From assembly GCA_913047625.1 (NCBI GenBank), contig CAJWUJ010000001.1, positions 1 through 64,000 on the forward strand: a stretch of 64,000 bases of DNA, read 5' to 3'. The DNA is from an uncultured Dehalococcoidia bacterium. Its GTDB lineage: Bacteria; Chloroflexota; Dehalococcoidia; Lucifugimonadales; CAJWUJ01. A program made the translations under genes and the position numbers. Below, piece by piece: positions 19,842-29,740 of this stretch. Every line of letters begins with the position of its first letter. The stretch's first letter is position 1. A model generated the notes under the pieces. It ran no database searches, was not told where the DNA came from, and saw only the letters and a list, made by a program, of their open reading frames with translations.

Positions 19842-21878
19842 TTATAATTGCCTGCCAAGTTTATGGCCCTCTAGTATAGCGTCATGAACTGGTCTTGGTG
19901 CAACTGCATCTCCAATGACATATGTATCACTTATGATTGATTTTGCTACTGGATAAAGGTCATTAACCGACTGATGAGAAGTTAAGAGCACTACGGCTTG
20001 CGTAGTAGTTTCCCAGTGTATTCCGGAATAAACATTAAAGAGAGTTATGGATTGTTCATTGATTGATTTAATGAAAGTATCGGGAGTAATCGTAATATTT
20101 GGTGTCGAATGAATACGTTCTAAATGAGCTATGTGATTACCTATAGTATATGGGGACGAAGCAACCGTCGCCCACTGAGTGATGATTTCTACATTGGTAA
20201 TAGATTGTGCTAGAAGTAATGCTAATCCTGGAGCAATTTCGTCTGAAAAATCATCAATGATGGTGATGTGGTTTACGTTTTGATATGCGCCATTCAGAAT
20301 GGATTCATAGGTATAAACAGGCATTGTGTGATTGATATCTATTGGAGCTCCAAATAATAATACCGGGTTAGTAGTGGAGGTTTGAGAACCTGTCGCAATA
20401 ACGACTTTGTCTGGCCCTTGTTGCTTGAGAATAGAAGGTAGATTGTCGGGCGTAATAGTTTGGTTCACAAGTGTCTGGACTGAAAGAGATTTGAAGGTAT
20501 GTTCATACCAAGCTATGGTTTTACCCCATTCATACTGGAATGGTAGTTTAGCTTGCAGACGTAGCCGGCCACCAACGTTACTTTGTTGTTCGTAAAGAAC
20601 TACATGATGACCTTTTTCTGCTGCAACCCGTGCAACTTCGAGCCCGCTGGGTCCACCTCCTATAACTATGATACCCCGCGGTGAAGGCGTCTGCTGTAAT
20701 GAACCAGCTCCCCAATAACTTTCTCTTCCATGTGATGGATTCTGGAAACAACTTACACGTAAAGATCTAATGCCTCTTCCAATACAAAAATTTGCCCGTA
20801 CGCATGGCCGGATATCATCTGCTTTATTTGCCATTGCTTTATTTGCAAATTCAGGATCAGCAAAGAGTTGTCGTGCCATCAGGATCAGGTCACACTGGTT
20901 TTTCTCGAGGGCCTGTTCAGCTTGTAAGGGATGATTAATACTACCGATTCCAAAAACTGGCACAGAGGAAATGTCTTTGATTTGTTTGGTGTAAGGTAAC
21001 TGAAACCCTGCTTCTCCATAACCCATGGGTTGGATTCTGTATTCAGAAAAATGATTACCGATAGTAACGTTGACGTAGTCTACTTGAACATTAGAATTGA
21101 TGAATTGAACAATCTCTTGAACATCCTTTATGGTCAGATCTCCTGAACACAATCCATCACTGTTTATCCGGTATCCTAACACTATTTCATGTCCTGCTTC
21201 TTTGCGAATCATCTGCAAAATATTTAGGAGAAATCGACACCGATTTTCCATACTTCCGCCATATTCATCGTTCCTTTTGTTGAAATAAGGGCTGAGAAAT
21301 TGCCATGGAAGCATAGAATGGGAGGCAGCTATCTCTACACCGTCTACTTTGGCTAAAACTGCTCTGAGAGCTGCTTGGGAATAGTCTTGGGTGATTTGTT
21401 GAATTTCTCCCAAGTCCACCTCTTTTACATTGACCCCTGGTATTCCAAAGCTAGAGTAGGCAGTTGGGGCAGAAAAAACTGTGGATACATCAGGATCTTT
21501 GTAGAGTGCATTTTGCTGGAACTCCATGCTTCTTCCAATCGAGGTGTGGAAAAGCTGTATAAACAGCTTAGCGCCGTATGATTGGACCTTGGTAGCAATT
21601 TTGTGCAATGGTTGAATATTCGAGTCATCGAAGAGCTGAGGATCCAAATACGGGTAGTAGGTGGTGCTTTTCGAAACTCTTGTATTTCCAATAATGATTA
21701 ATCCCTGTCCACCTTTTGCGCGTTCTCCATAATAGGAAACTGAATCTTCATCAAATGTTCCTTCTGCCTGCTTCCCACTTGTAACTGGACAGTTTGGGGC
21801 GAAGCCTAGCCTATTTTTTAGAACAGTGGAGCCGATTTCTAACGGGGTGAACAAGTGTTTGAATTGTTTTTGAGTCAT
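19842..21878 (-). CDS. Old yellow enzyme-type NADH:flavin oxidoreductase with FAD/NAD domain (TMADH / 2,4-dienoyl-CoA reductase-like)
   Basis: FTPLEIGSTVLKNRLGFAPN, DGVEIAASHSMLPWQFLSPYFNKRNDEYGGSMENRCRF, IVIGGGPSGLEVARVAAEKGHHVVLYE. Confidence 0.92.
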   Translation of the reverse strand: MTQKQFKHLFTPLEIGSTVLKNRLGFAPNCPVTSGKQAEGTFDEDSVSYYGERAKGGQGLIIIGNTRVSKSTTYYPYLDPQLFDDSNIQPLHKIATKVQSYGAKLFIQLFHTSIGRSMEFQQNALYKDPDVSTVFSAPTAYSSFGIPGVNVKEVDLGEIQQITQDYSQAALRAVLAKVDGVEIAASHSMLPWQFLSPYFNKRNDEYGGSMENRCRFLLNILQMIRKEAGHEIVLGYRINSDGLCSGDLTIKDVQEIVQFINSNVQVDYVNVTIGNHFSEYRIQPMGYGEAGFQLPYTKQIKDISSVPVFGIGSINHPLQAEQALEKNQCDLILMARQLFADPEFANKAMANKADDIRPCVRANFCIGRGIRSLRVSCFQNPSHGRESYWGAGSLQQTPSPRGIIVIGGGPSGLEVARVAAEKGHHVVLYEQQSNVGGRLRLQAKLPFQYEWGKTIAWYEHTFKSLSVQTLVNQTITPDNLPSILKQQGPDKVVIATGSQTSTTNPVLLFGAPIDINHTMPVYTYESILNGAYQNVNHITIIDDFSDEIAPGLALLLAQSITNVEIITQWATVASSPYTIGNHIAHLERIHSTPNITITPDTFIKSINEQSITLFNVYSGIHWETTTQAVVLLTSHQSVNDLYPVAKSIISDTYVIGDAVAPRPVHDAILEGHKLGRQL

Positions 21879-22114
21879 AGGACCATCTGGATTATGAAAG
21901 AGCTAATTCGAGGCGAAGGATAACATTTAGGGTTCTGTTGGGCAAGAAAACAGGCTGGTTATCAAGAGAGATTTAATTCACAAAAGGCGCTTGGTGATAG
22001 GGTTTTCCAACATTGTTTTTTTGAAGCCTCTCAGGGTATGGTATTATTCCTTTAGAAGCATTATGGTAAACCTTTAAGTAGTGTTTCTGGATACGATTTT
22101 ATTATGATGGGAGT

Positions 22115-22915
22115 ATGGAAGTCATGCCTAATTTTGCAGCGAACATAACGATGATGTTTAATGAAGTTGAATTCCTCGAACGCTTTCAACAAGCCTCTCA
22201 GGTTGGTTTTAAAGGAGTTGAATATTTGGTTCCTTATGCATTTGAGGCAGAGGCGATTGCTGAACAGTTGCATAAATATAACCTGAAGCAAGTTTTATTT
22301 GACTTGCCTGTGGGTGACTGGGATGGTGGCGAACGAGGCTATGCTTGTCATCCAGACCGTGTCGAAGAATTTAAAGAAGGTGTGGAATTAGCCATTAAAT
22401 ATGCAGGTATTACAGGTTGTACTCAACTTTGTTGTTTAGCAGGTAAGGTTCCCGTAAATGTCAGCGAAGAAGAAATTCGGTCAACTTTGATATCTAATTT
22501 GTCATATGCAGCAGCCAAATTGCAGGACAAAGGGATTAGTCTTTTACTTGAGCCGATTAATTCAAAAGTTGATATCCCTGGATTTTACCTAGAGACCAGT
22601 GCTCAGGCACTTGATATCATAAAAGACGTGCCTAGTGACAATGTATTTTTGCAATACGATGTGTATCATATGCAGATTATGGAAGGTGATCTGGCTAGGA
22701 CAATGGAACGATGCCTTGATCAAATAAAGCATATTCAAATTGCGGATCATCCAGGGAGACATGAACCTGGTACTGGAGAGATTAATTATAGTTTCCTTTT
22801 TGATCATCTGGATCAGATTGGCTACAAGAACTGGATCGGATGCGAATATCGTCCAGTTGGGGGAACATTGCCAGGATTAACATGGGCTGCTCCTTACTTG
22901 GAAAGCTTGACTTAG
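22115..22915 (+). CDS. Hydroxypyruvate isomerase-like TIM barrel protein
   Basis: MPNFAANITMMFNEVEFLERFQQASQVGFKGVEYL, LLEPINSKVDIPGFYLET, QYDVYHMQIMEGDL, HIQIADHPGRHEPGTGEINY. Start could be 22124. Confidence 0.92.
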   Translation: MEVMPNFAANITMMFNEVEFLERFQQASQVGFKGVEYLVPYAFEAEAIAEQLHKYNLKQVLFDLPVGDWDGGERGYACHPDRVEEFKEGVELAIKYAGITGCTQLCCLAGKVPVNVSEEEIRSTLISNLSYAAAKLQDKGISLLLEPINSKVDIPGFYLETSAQALDIIKDVPSDNVFLQYDVYHMQIMEGDLARTMERCLDQIKHIQIADHPGRHEPGTGEINYSFLFDHLDQIGYKNWIGCEYRPVGGTLPGLTWAAPYLESLT

Positions 22916-23003
22916 TCCTAGCCATGAAGATCTGATTCAGTCAAGCCAAAGATGTCGAAACTATATACAACCTTAATGTATTAGATTCCTTTGGAGATTT
23001 AAT

Positions 23004-23807
23004 ATGAGCATTGGAAAAACTACAAAGTATAGCTCTGATATTCATGACCTAAGAATGAAAATTCGCATGAACGAATGGTCGAGTCAGACTACAGGTATGG
23101 CACCCCAGAACGTGCAAACTAACTTAGCAGTTCTTCCAGAAGAATATGCTTTTGACTTCTTGCTCTATTGCCAGAGAAATCCACAAGCATGCCCAGTTAT
23201 CGAAGTGTTGCGTCCTGGGGTATCACAGCCTTCTTTTGTATCGAATCGTGCGGATATTCGTACTGATTTACCCAAGTATGTAATCTATGAACATGGCAAA
23301 AAAATATGTGAGGTTGAGGATATTCAATCCTACTGGCGGGATGATCTAGTTACTTTTTTAATAGGCTGTGCATTTACATTTCAGGGACCTTTATTGGATG
23401 CTGGTATACATATTCGACATTTGGAAGAAGGAAGAAGTGACCCAACGTATATTACTAGTATTGCTACAAGACGTGCCGGTATTTTCTACGGTCCATTAGT
23501 TGTTTCCATGTGGCCTGTGAAATGGAAGGACGTAGCTAAGGTGGTGCAAATTACGGGGCGATTGCCATTGGCGCATGGATCTCCCGTACATGTTGGTGAT
23601 CCAAAACATTTAGGAATAGTTGATTTGGATCACCCTGAATACGGAGAGGCAGTGTCATTGCAGGAAGATGAAGTTCCAGTCTTTTGGGCATGTGGTGTAA
23701 CCCCTCAACAGGCAGCAGCAAAAGCGAAACCCTCGTTAATGATTACTCATTCATCAAGCCATATGTTCATCACGGATTTGTCCTACAGGCACTTGGATAT
23801 TATGTGA
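23004..23807 (+). CDS. DUF1445 family (D-glutamate cyclase-like / putative hydro-lyase)
   Basis: NVQTNLAVLPEEYAFDFLLYCQRNPQACPVIEV, FLIGCAFTFQGPL, VFWACGVTPQQA. Confidence 0.87.
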   Translation: MSIGKTTKYSSDIHDLRMKIRMNEWSSQTTGMAPQNVQTNLAVLPEEYAFDFLLYCQRNPQACPVIEVLRPGVSQPSFVSNRADIRTDLPKYVIYEHGKKICEVEDIQSYWRDDLVTFLIGCAFTFQGPLLDAGIHIRHLEEGRSDPTYITSIATRRAGIFYGPLVVSMWPVKWKDVAKVVQITGRLPLAHGSPVHVGDPKHLGIVDLDHPEYGEAVSLQEDEVPVFWACGVTPQQAAAKAKPSLMITHSSSHMFITDLSYRHLDIM

Positions 23808-23930
23808 GGTTCTTTCCTGTAGATAGAATCATCATATATTTCCATAAGTTGACTTGATAATTTGACAGTATGTACACTTTGTAGAGAAGAGATCTAAAAA
23901 ATCTCGGTCGTGAAATGAGGTTTGTTGTTG

Positions 23931-24851
23931 ATGGAAATAGGTGCTTTTGAGATTGAAGATGATGTTCTGAACCTTGAACATCCCAGAATGATTGTTACTC
24001 TTCGCCCATGGATAGATGTAGGATCAGTAGGCACGATGGCGTTTTCTTATCTCGACAACTTTTTTGATATTCAACCCTTTTTTACTACTCATCCTGTGGG
24101 CAAACTTAGTCATCCAGGACGGTTCTACGATTTTACTCGTTACAGGCCTACAATGTATCGAGTAGAGGGGGTTAGAAATATTGATGTACCCAATTCCAGT
24201 CTACGGGGGATCAAAAACCATATGGGTCATGACTATTTGTTTTTGAGAATTTTGGAACCCCATTCAAATAGTGAACTAGTGTTGGATTCTATAGTAGAAG
24301 TTGCCGAGTACTATGGTGCCAGTATGTATTGGCAGATTGGTAGTATGTACGGAGCGACACCCCATACAAGACCATTAACGATCACAGGTTGGTCAAGTGA
24401 AGAGAAGATCCAACAGTGTTTTGAAGAGTTAAACATTCATGCAAGTACATATGAAGGTCCTACTAGTATTATGAGTATGGCAACAGAGAAATTGAGAGAT
24501 AAAGGGATTTCTACAAGTCATACACTGGTGCAATTACCTCCATATGCGAGGCTAGAAGAGGACTATCGAGGACAGGAACAAATACTGGCATTATTGGATA
24601 AAGTTTATGATTTTGGATTTGATTTAACAGAAATTATAAAGAAGGCTGATGAGCAATATAGTCATTTAGATGGCTTAGTGCAGGCAGACCCTGCAGTAAA
24701 GTCAATGGTTAAGAAACTTGAGCAACTCTACGATGCTCAATCACGTGAGCCAAATGAACCAGATGTGAAGTTACCTGGATCAGTCGACGCGTTGCTCAGA
24801 GACTTGGAAAAAAATGCCGACAATGATGATCCCGTCGAACCGACTAGCTAG
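23931..24851 (+). CDS. PAC2 family protein
   Basis: MIVTLRPWIDVGSVGTMAFSYLDNFF...GRFYDFTRYRP; ATG at 23931 preferred over TTG at 23922. Confidence 0.8.
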   Translation: MEIGAFEIEDDVLNLEHPRMIVTLRPWIDVGSVGTMAFSYLDNFFDIQPFFTTHPVGKLSHPGRFYDFTRYRPTMYRVEGVRNIDVPNSSLRGIKNHMGHDYLFLRILEPHSNSELVLDSIVEVAEYYGASMYWQIGSMYGATPHTRPLTITGWSSEEKIQQCFEELNIHASTYEGPTSIMSMATEKLRDKGISTSHTLVQLPPYARLEEDYRGQEQILALLDKVYDFGFDLTEIIKKADEQYSHLDGLVQADPAVKSMVKKLEQLYDAQSREPNEPDVKLPGSVDALLRDLEKNADNDDPVEPTS

Positions 24852-24876
24852 CTAAAGGACAGCTGAACTGATACGT

Positions 24877-26154
24877 CTAAACTAGTGTGTTCTTGTATGC
24901 TTTTCCACCTTTCATGATTAACGGTAGATGCTTACCTTGTTCTTGTAGTAGGTTGAGATCTGCGAGAGGATTGCCATCAACTACCAATATATCCGCCAGT
25001 GCTCCATTCTGAATAACACCAAGCTCCCCTGTTCTCTTAACAAGTTCCGCATTGATCACTGTCGCACTTTGGATAACTTCAAAAGGAGTTAGGATTTGAG
25101 CTCGAATTGAGAATTCGAGGCTTTGATAGTGATGAAGTTCCCCAAGTAAATCAGTTCCGAAACCAACTTTCACCCCTTCTTTATGGGTCATTTCTAGTAT
25201 ATCCAATCCTGCTTTTCGAACGATTTGTAGTTTGTCCATGCTTACCTGAGGCAAACCCCACGATGTGCCTTCTTTTTGCATTGCATCTAGTGTTACTAGT
25301 GTTGGAATAAGAAACGCATCTTTGCGAACCATTAACTGAGCTGTTTTTTTATCTATGAGGTTTCCATGTTCAATACATCGGACTCCGTATTCAATCGCCC
25401 TGGTAACAGCTTCAGAAGTGTAGGCATGTGCCATTACATATTTGTCCCAGGATTGAGCTTCCCAAACTATTGCCCTAATTTCTTCCTCCGAATATTGAAG
25501 GTTCCAGATGGGGTCGGTTGGTGAAGCTACTCCACCAGACGCCATTATCTTAATTTGGCTAGCCCCTTTCCTTAATTCCTCGCGGGCTGCCTTCCTCACT
25601 GCAGATACACCATCTGCTACAATTGACAGGTCATAATGGCTTGAAAAACAGGTACAGTGGTCCCAGTGTGCTGTGCTAGCCCTGAAGTCACCATGGCCAC
25701 CTGTTTGGCTCAATGCTTTTCCAGCGAAAAATACCCTTGGTCCTGCTACGATTCCTTGATCTATAGCTGCCGTTAATCCCCAGTCTGCACCTGCAGCATC
25801 TCTCACTGAGGTAAAACCTCGCATTAACATATCTTCAGCAATTTTGTGAGCTCGGAGTACTGTTAGACTTGCTGGTTCATTAATGAGCTTAGATAGGTCG
25901 ACAGTTGTGGCGATAAGATGAACGTGTGCGTCAATCAGGCCAGGCATCACAGTTTTGCCTTTGACGTCAATCACATGAGCAGTACTCGATTTAATTGGGG
26001 TTTCAGAAACCTCAGTGATCCGATCTTCTGTTATTAAGATATGAATGTTTTCTTGAAGTTCTGGGGAGTCACTATTGAGTAGGGTACAATTCTTTAGAAG
26101 GATCGATGTCATTAGAAACCTCGCTTTGAATAGAGCTTCTCGCTGTTTTCGCAC
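24877..26154 (-). CDS. Amidohydrolase (imidazolonepropionase/prolidase-like)
   Basis: GKTVMPGLIDAHVHL, KIMASGGVASPTD, MAHAYTSEAVTRAIEYGVRCIEHG, GFGTDLLGE. Start may be 26112 (MTSILLKNC). Confidence 0.9.
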   Translation of the reverse strand: MRKQREALFKARFLMTSILLKNCTLLNSDSPELQENIHILITEDRITEVSETPIKSSTAHVIDVKGKTVMPGLIDAHVHLIATTVDLSKLINEPASLTVLRAHKIAEDMLMRGFTSVRDAAGADWGLTAAIDQGIVAGPRVFFAGKALSQTGGHGDFRASTAHWDHCTCFSSHYDLSIVADGVSAVRKAAREELRKGASQIKIMASGGVASPTDPIWNLQYSEEEIRAIVWEAQSWDKYVMAHAYTSEAVTRAIEYGVRCIEHGNLIDKKTAQLMVRKDAFLIPTLVTLDAMQKEGTSWGLPQVSMDKLQIVRKAGLDILEMTHKEGVKVGFGTDLLGELHHYQSLEFSIRAQILTPFEVIQSATVINAELVKRTGELGVIQNGALADILVVDGNPLADLNLLQEQGKHLPLIMKGGKAYKNTLV

Positions 26155-26389
26155 AGAATCTAAACTTAACTAGACCTGAGAGTATTAGTTTAGCCCTTAC
26201 TATGGTGATAAGTGTATCAGATATTTTACAATGAGGTTACTTGGTTTAAACAACAGAATATTTATTGGAATAAAAAACCATGTTGTTACAAATTAATGAC
26301 AACTGAAACAGATATAAATCAAAGGTGTAGAATTGTGCCATCGTAGATTAGATCCTAGTGGCATCTTACTTGTCTAAAATTCAAATAGT

Positions 26390-27640
26390 ATGCTTAGTTC
26401 AAAATCATCAAATCGTGTATCCCTTTTTTCCTGGGTTCTTTATGACGTAGGGAACACTATATTTTTCACTGGTATTGTGGGTCTCTTTTTCCCTCTTTGG
26501 GTCGTCACTGAGATGGAGGGAACAGATTCTGACTATGGTTTTACATTGTCTGCTTCCATGTTTGTAGTGTTACTCATAGCTCCTTTTGTTGGAGCTGTTT
26601 GCGATCGAGTACGTAATTTAAAATATGGAGTCTCAGCTTGTACATTGATTGCGGTTTTTGCAATCTTTCTGGCAGGATTTAATATCGAAATATTATTGGT
26701 TGGACTAGTCCTTTTTGGGGTTTCATTTATCTTTATGAATATGGCAGAAATTTTTTACAACTCAGGTTTATCCCTCATATCTACCAATCAAAATATTGGC
26801 AGGATTGGTGGTATAGCTATAGGCATTGGTTATATTGGAGCTTTGGTAGCAGTGTTGATAGGAGTAGTGGGAGTTGAACACTACGGTTACGACTATGGGT
26901 TATCTTTTCAGATTATTGCTGGCTTTATTTTATTGGTGAGTATACCTATGAGTATATTTTTTAAGGATCAACAGAAGCTATCTTCAAAACACGCATTTCC
27001 TGCCATTGGCTTAGCTACTCTACGACAGTTTTTTGCTGGAGTCAGGTATATTTTCAGATCACCCTCGATTCGTATATTCATGGTTGCTCGTTTTTGGTAC
27101 ATGTGGGCCATTGGAGTAGGATCTAGTTTTGTGGCGCTTTATGGATTAGACACATTAGGTCTTACCTCTTTCCAAATTGAAATGATTCTACTTGTCGGTG
27201 TTATTTTTGCAATGCCGTTTGGAATGCTGTGGGGAGTTTTAGTAGATCGATTGGGATCAAAACTTTGTCTCCAGTTAGTATTGACTGGTTGGGCGATCGT
27301 TTTTTTGTTAGCAATAATGGTCCCCCTTTTTAATTGGTCGACAGAGATATGGTGGTTATTTGGTATCTTGGTTGGTTGCTTATACGGTGGGTTATGGACT
27401 GCAGATAGGCCTCTGCTTATAAGTTTAAGTCCCGAAGGATTCCTAGGGGAATCGTTCGGATTCTACTCTTTGATGGCAAGATTTGCGTATTTAGTGGGAA
27501 CGTTTGTATGGGCTATTCTCTCGGATACGTTCGCACAGGGCCAAATTATGGCTGTAGGGACTCTATTTCTAAGTACCCTGATAGGATTAGCTTGCGTTTG
27601 TATGATTTCAAATACAGGCACTCGGGTTATTAACAAATAA
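26390..27640 (+). CDS. MFS transporter, UMF1/Atg22-like
   Basis: SLFSWVLYDVGNTIFFTGIVGLFFPLWV; about 12 hydrophobic segments. Confidence 0.85.
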   Translation: MLSSKSSNRVSLFSWVLYDVGNTIFFTGIVGLFFPLWVVTEMEGTDSDYGFTLSASMFVVLLIAPFVGAVCDRVRNLKYGVSACTLIAVFAIFLAGFNIEILLVGLVLFGVSFIFMNMAEIFYNSGLSLISTNQNIGRIGGIAIGIGYIGALVAVLIGVVGVEHYGYDYGLSFQIIAGFILLVSIPMSIFFKDQQKLSSKHAFPAIGLATLRQFFAGVRYIFRSPSIRIFMVARFWYMWAIGVGSSFVALYGLDTLGLTSFQIEMILLVGVIFAMPFGMLWGVLVDRLGSKLCLQLVLTGWAIVFLLAIMVPLFNWSTEIWWLFGILVGCLYGGLWTADRPLLISLSPEGFLGESFGFYSLMARFAYLVGTFVWAILSDTFAQGQIMAVGTLFLSTLIGLACVCMISNTGTRVINK

Positions 27641-27806
27641 TGAGGCATTCTTGATACTTTGCCCATAGGTTGTCTCTGGAGATCGTTTTGGAGATGACTC
27701 AAGGAATTCTATAAGGTTTGTATTTTCATAGCGTTATAGCTATTGTTTCAAAGATAGTGTGACGATAGAATCAGGAAACCATTTGTAGTGAAAGGAGCAG
27801 GAAGTA

Positions 27807-28895
27807 ATGATTAACACCCAGAGATTGGTGGATACATTTTGTGAGATAGTACAAATTGATAGTGTTTCTCGTGAAGAGGATGCCATTGCTAAAGATTTGA
27901 CATATCGTTTGAAAGACTTAGGACTAGATGTTGTAGAAGATAAGTTTGGTAATCTTGTCACCATCCAAAAAGAAGTAAACCCTTTAATTTTATCTGCTCA
28001 TATGGATACTGTAGAGCCAGGAAGAGGTATTAAACCTAAAGTGGTAGATGGGAGAATTGTCTCTGACGGGACCACCATTTTAGGTGGAGATTGCAAGGCA
28101 GGTGTTGCGAGCATCTTAGAGGCAATAGCGTCCTTACGTGATGACAATACTGAGCATATTCCATTTCAAGTAGTCTTTACTCGAGGAGAAGAAATAGGTC
28201 TGATTGGTGCTGCTCATTTGGACTTTGATTTATTGCATGGCCAGAACATTGTTGTTTTCGACGGCAATGGTCCTGTGAATACCATTACATCCATGAGTCC
28301 AACTTCAGTACATTTTGATGTCAAGGTTGTTGGTAGGGCTGCTCATGCTGGAGTTGAGCCGGAAAAAGGCCTTTCTGCCATTCGGATTGCTGCAGACATT
28401 ATCATGAGACTACCCCAAGGAAGATTGGATCCTGAAACAACTATGAATATAGGGAAAATCTCAGGTGGATTAGTTCGGAATGCGGTACCTGCTGAGGCGG
28501 AGTTTGCGGGAGAGTTTCGCAGTCGTAATGCAGAAACAGTTGAGTTACTGAAACTTCAAGTATCTTCTATTCTTGAACACGCTCGAGACACATATAAAGA
28601 CGCTAAAATTGAACAAGATGCGGAAGTGATGTTTAAGATGTATCAATTGGATAGTGAAGATCCGATAGTAAAAATGGTGTCTTCTATTATGAACACTATG
28701 GGATTGAATCCCAATCCTCGTCCATCAGGCGGTGGTACAGATGCAAACATTTTTATAGACAAAGGATTTAATGCTGTAGTGGTTGGTATGGCTACTAATG
28801 CAATGCATACTGTGAATGAATATGTGATTGTAGACGAGTTACGTGATGCTGCCACCTTTTGTGAACATTTAGTTAAGCCGGTAGCTAGCAAATAG
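27807..28895 (+). CDS. M20 family metallopeptidase (peptidase T-like)
   Basis: LILSAHMDTVEPG, GGDCKAGVASILEA, VFTRGEEIGLIGA, SGGGTDANIF. Confidence 0.92.
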   Translation: MINTQRLVDTFCEIVQIDSVSREEDAIAKDLTYRLKDLGLDVVEDKFGNLVTIQKEVNPLILSAHMDTVEPGRGIKPKVVDGRIVSDGTTILGGDCKAGVASILEAIASLRDDNTEHIPFQVVFTRGEEIGLIGAAHLDFDLLHGQNIVVFDGNGPVNTITSMSPTSVHFDVKVVGRAAHAGVEPEKGLSAIRIAADIIMRLPQGRLDPETTMNIGKISGGLVRNAVPAEAEFAGEFRSRNAETVELLKLQVSSILEHARDTYKDAKIEQDAEVMFKMYQLDSEDPIVKMVSSIMNTMGLNPNPRPSGGGTDANIFIDKGFNAVVVGMATNAMHTVNEYVIVDELRDAATFCEHLVKPVASK

Positions 28896-28941
28896 AAAAC
28901 GGATCTACTACAAAATTTTTGCTGTACAAAGGATAGTAATT

Positions 28942-29694
28942 ATGCATAGAAAAGAGTTTAAGAAGTCATTGAAGGAAGGAAAGCACGTATTCGGAACAAA
29001 TTTGCCAGTTCAATCGGCAGATTTGATCGAAAGAATTGGTTATATTGGCTATGATTGGGTCATGATTGACGATGAACACGTGTTCAACAATGATGAAACA
29101 ATGGCGAATATGATAAGGGCAGCAGAGGTTGCAAATATGACACCGCTCATACGATTGAGAGATCCTAGCCCTTCCTGGTGTTACCAGTTCTTGGATATGG
29201 GTGTCGGGGGAATTATCCTTTCCCATACAGAATCGGCAGAAGAAGTTCTCGGTCTTATAGATGCATGCAAGTTTCCCCCGGAAGGACACAGGGGTGCGAC
29301 CAATAAAGCACGGGCTATGAAATTTGGTTTGGACTATATTGGGCAAGATAAAAGACTTGCGGATCTGAACGAGGAGACCTTTCTAATGCCCTTAGTCGAA
29401 ACACTGGCCGGGATTGAGCAGCTGGAAGCTATCGCTGGTGTTGATGGGGTAGATGGAGTATTTATCGGCCCCGGAGACCTTGCTTTGGATATGGGTGTTC
29501 CTTTTGGGTCAGATGAAGTGCTAGAGAAAGTAGATCAAGCTATTGCTACTGTGGTAAAAGCAGGTAAGTTTCCATGTACGATATCTTCAGGGTCGATGGC
29601 CAAGTCTTATATAGGAAAAGGTGTTAGCTTGGTATTAGCAATGATTAATTATGATGCACCTATAGTTAATTGGCTGCAAGAAGCAAAAGCTTAA
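28942..29694 (+). CDS. HpcH/HpaI aldolase family protein
   Basis: YDWVMIDDEHVFNND, RLRDPSPSWCYQFLDMGVGGIILSHTESAEEV, VDGVFIGPGDLALDMG. Confidence 0.92.
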   Translation: MHRKEFKKSLKEGKHVFGTNLPVQSADLIERIGYIGYDWVMIDDEHVFNNDETMANMIRAAEVANMTPLIRLRDPSPSWCYQFLDMGVGGIILSHTESAEEVLGLIDACKFPPEGHRGATNKARAMKFGLDYIGQDKRLADLNEETFLMPLVETLAGIEQLEAIAGVDGVDGVFIGPGDLALDMGVPFGSDEVLEKVDQAIATVVKAGKFPCTISSGSMAKSYIGKGVSLVLAMINYDAPIVNWLQEAKA

Positions 29695-29740
29695 TAGTGA
29701 ACATTGGACATCCTAAGGGCGAAATACGGTTGGTGAAATC

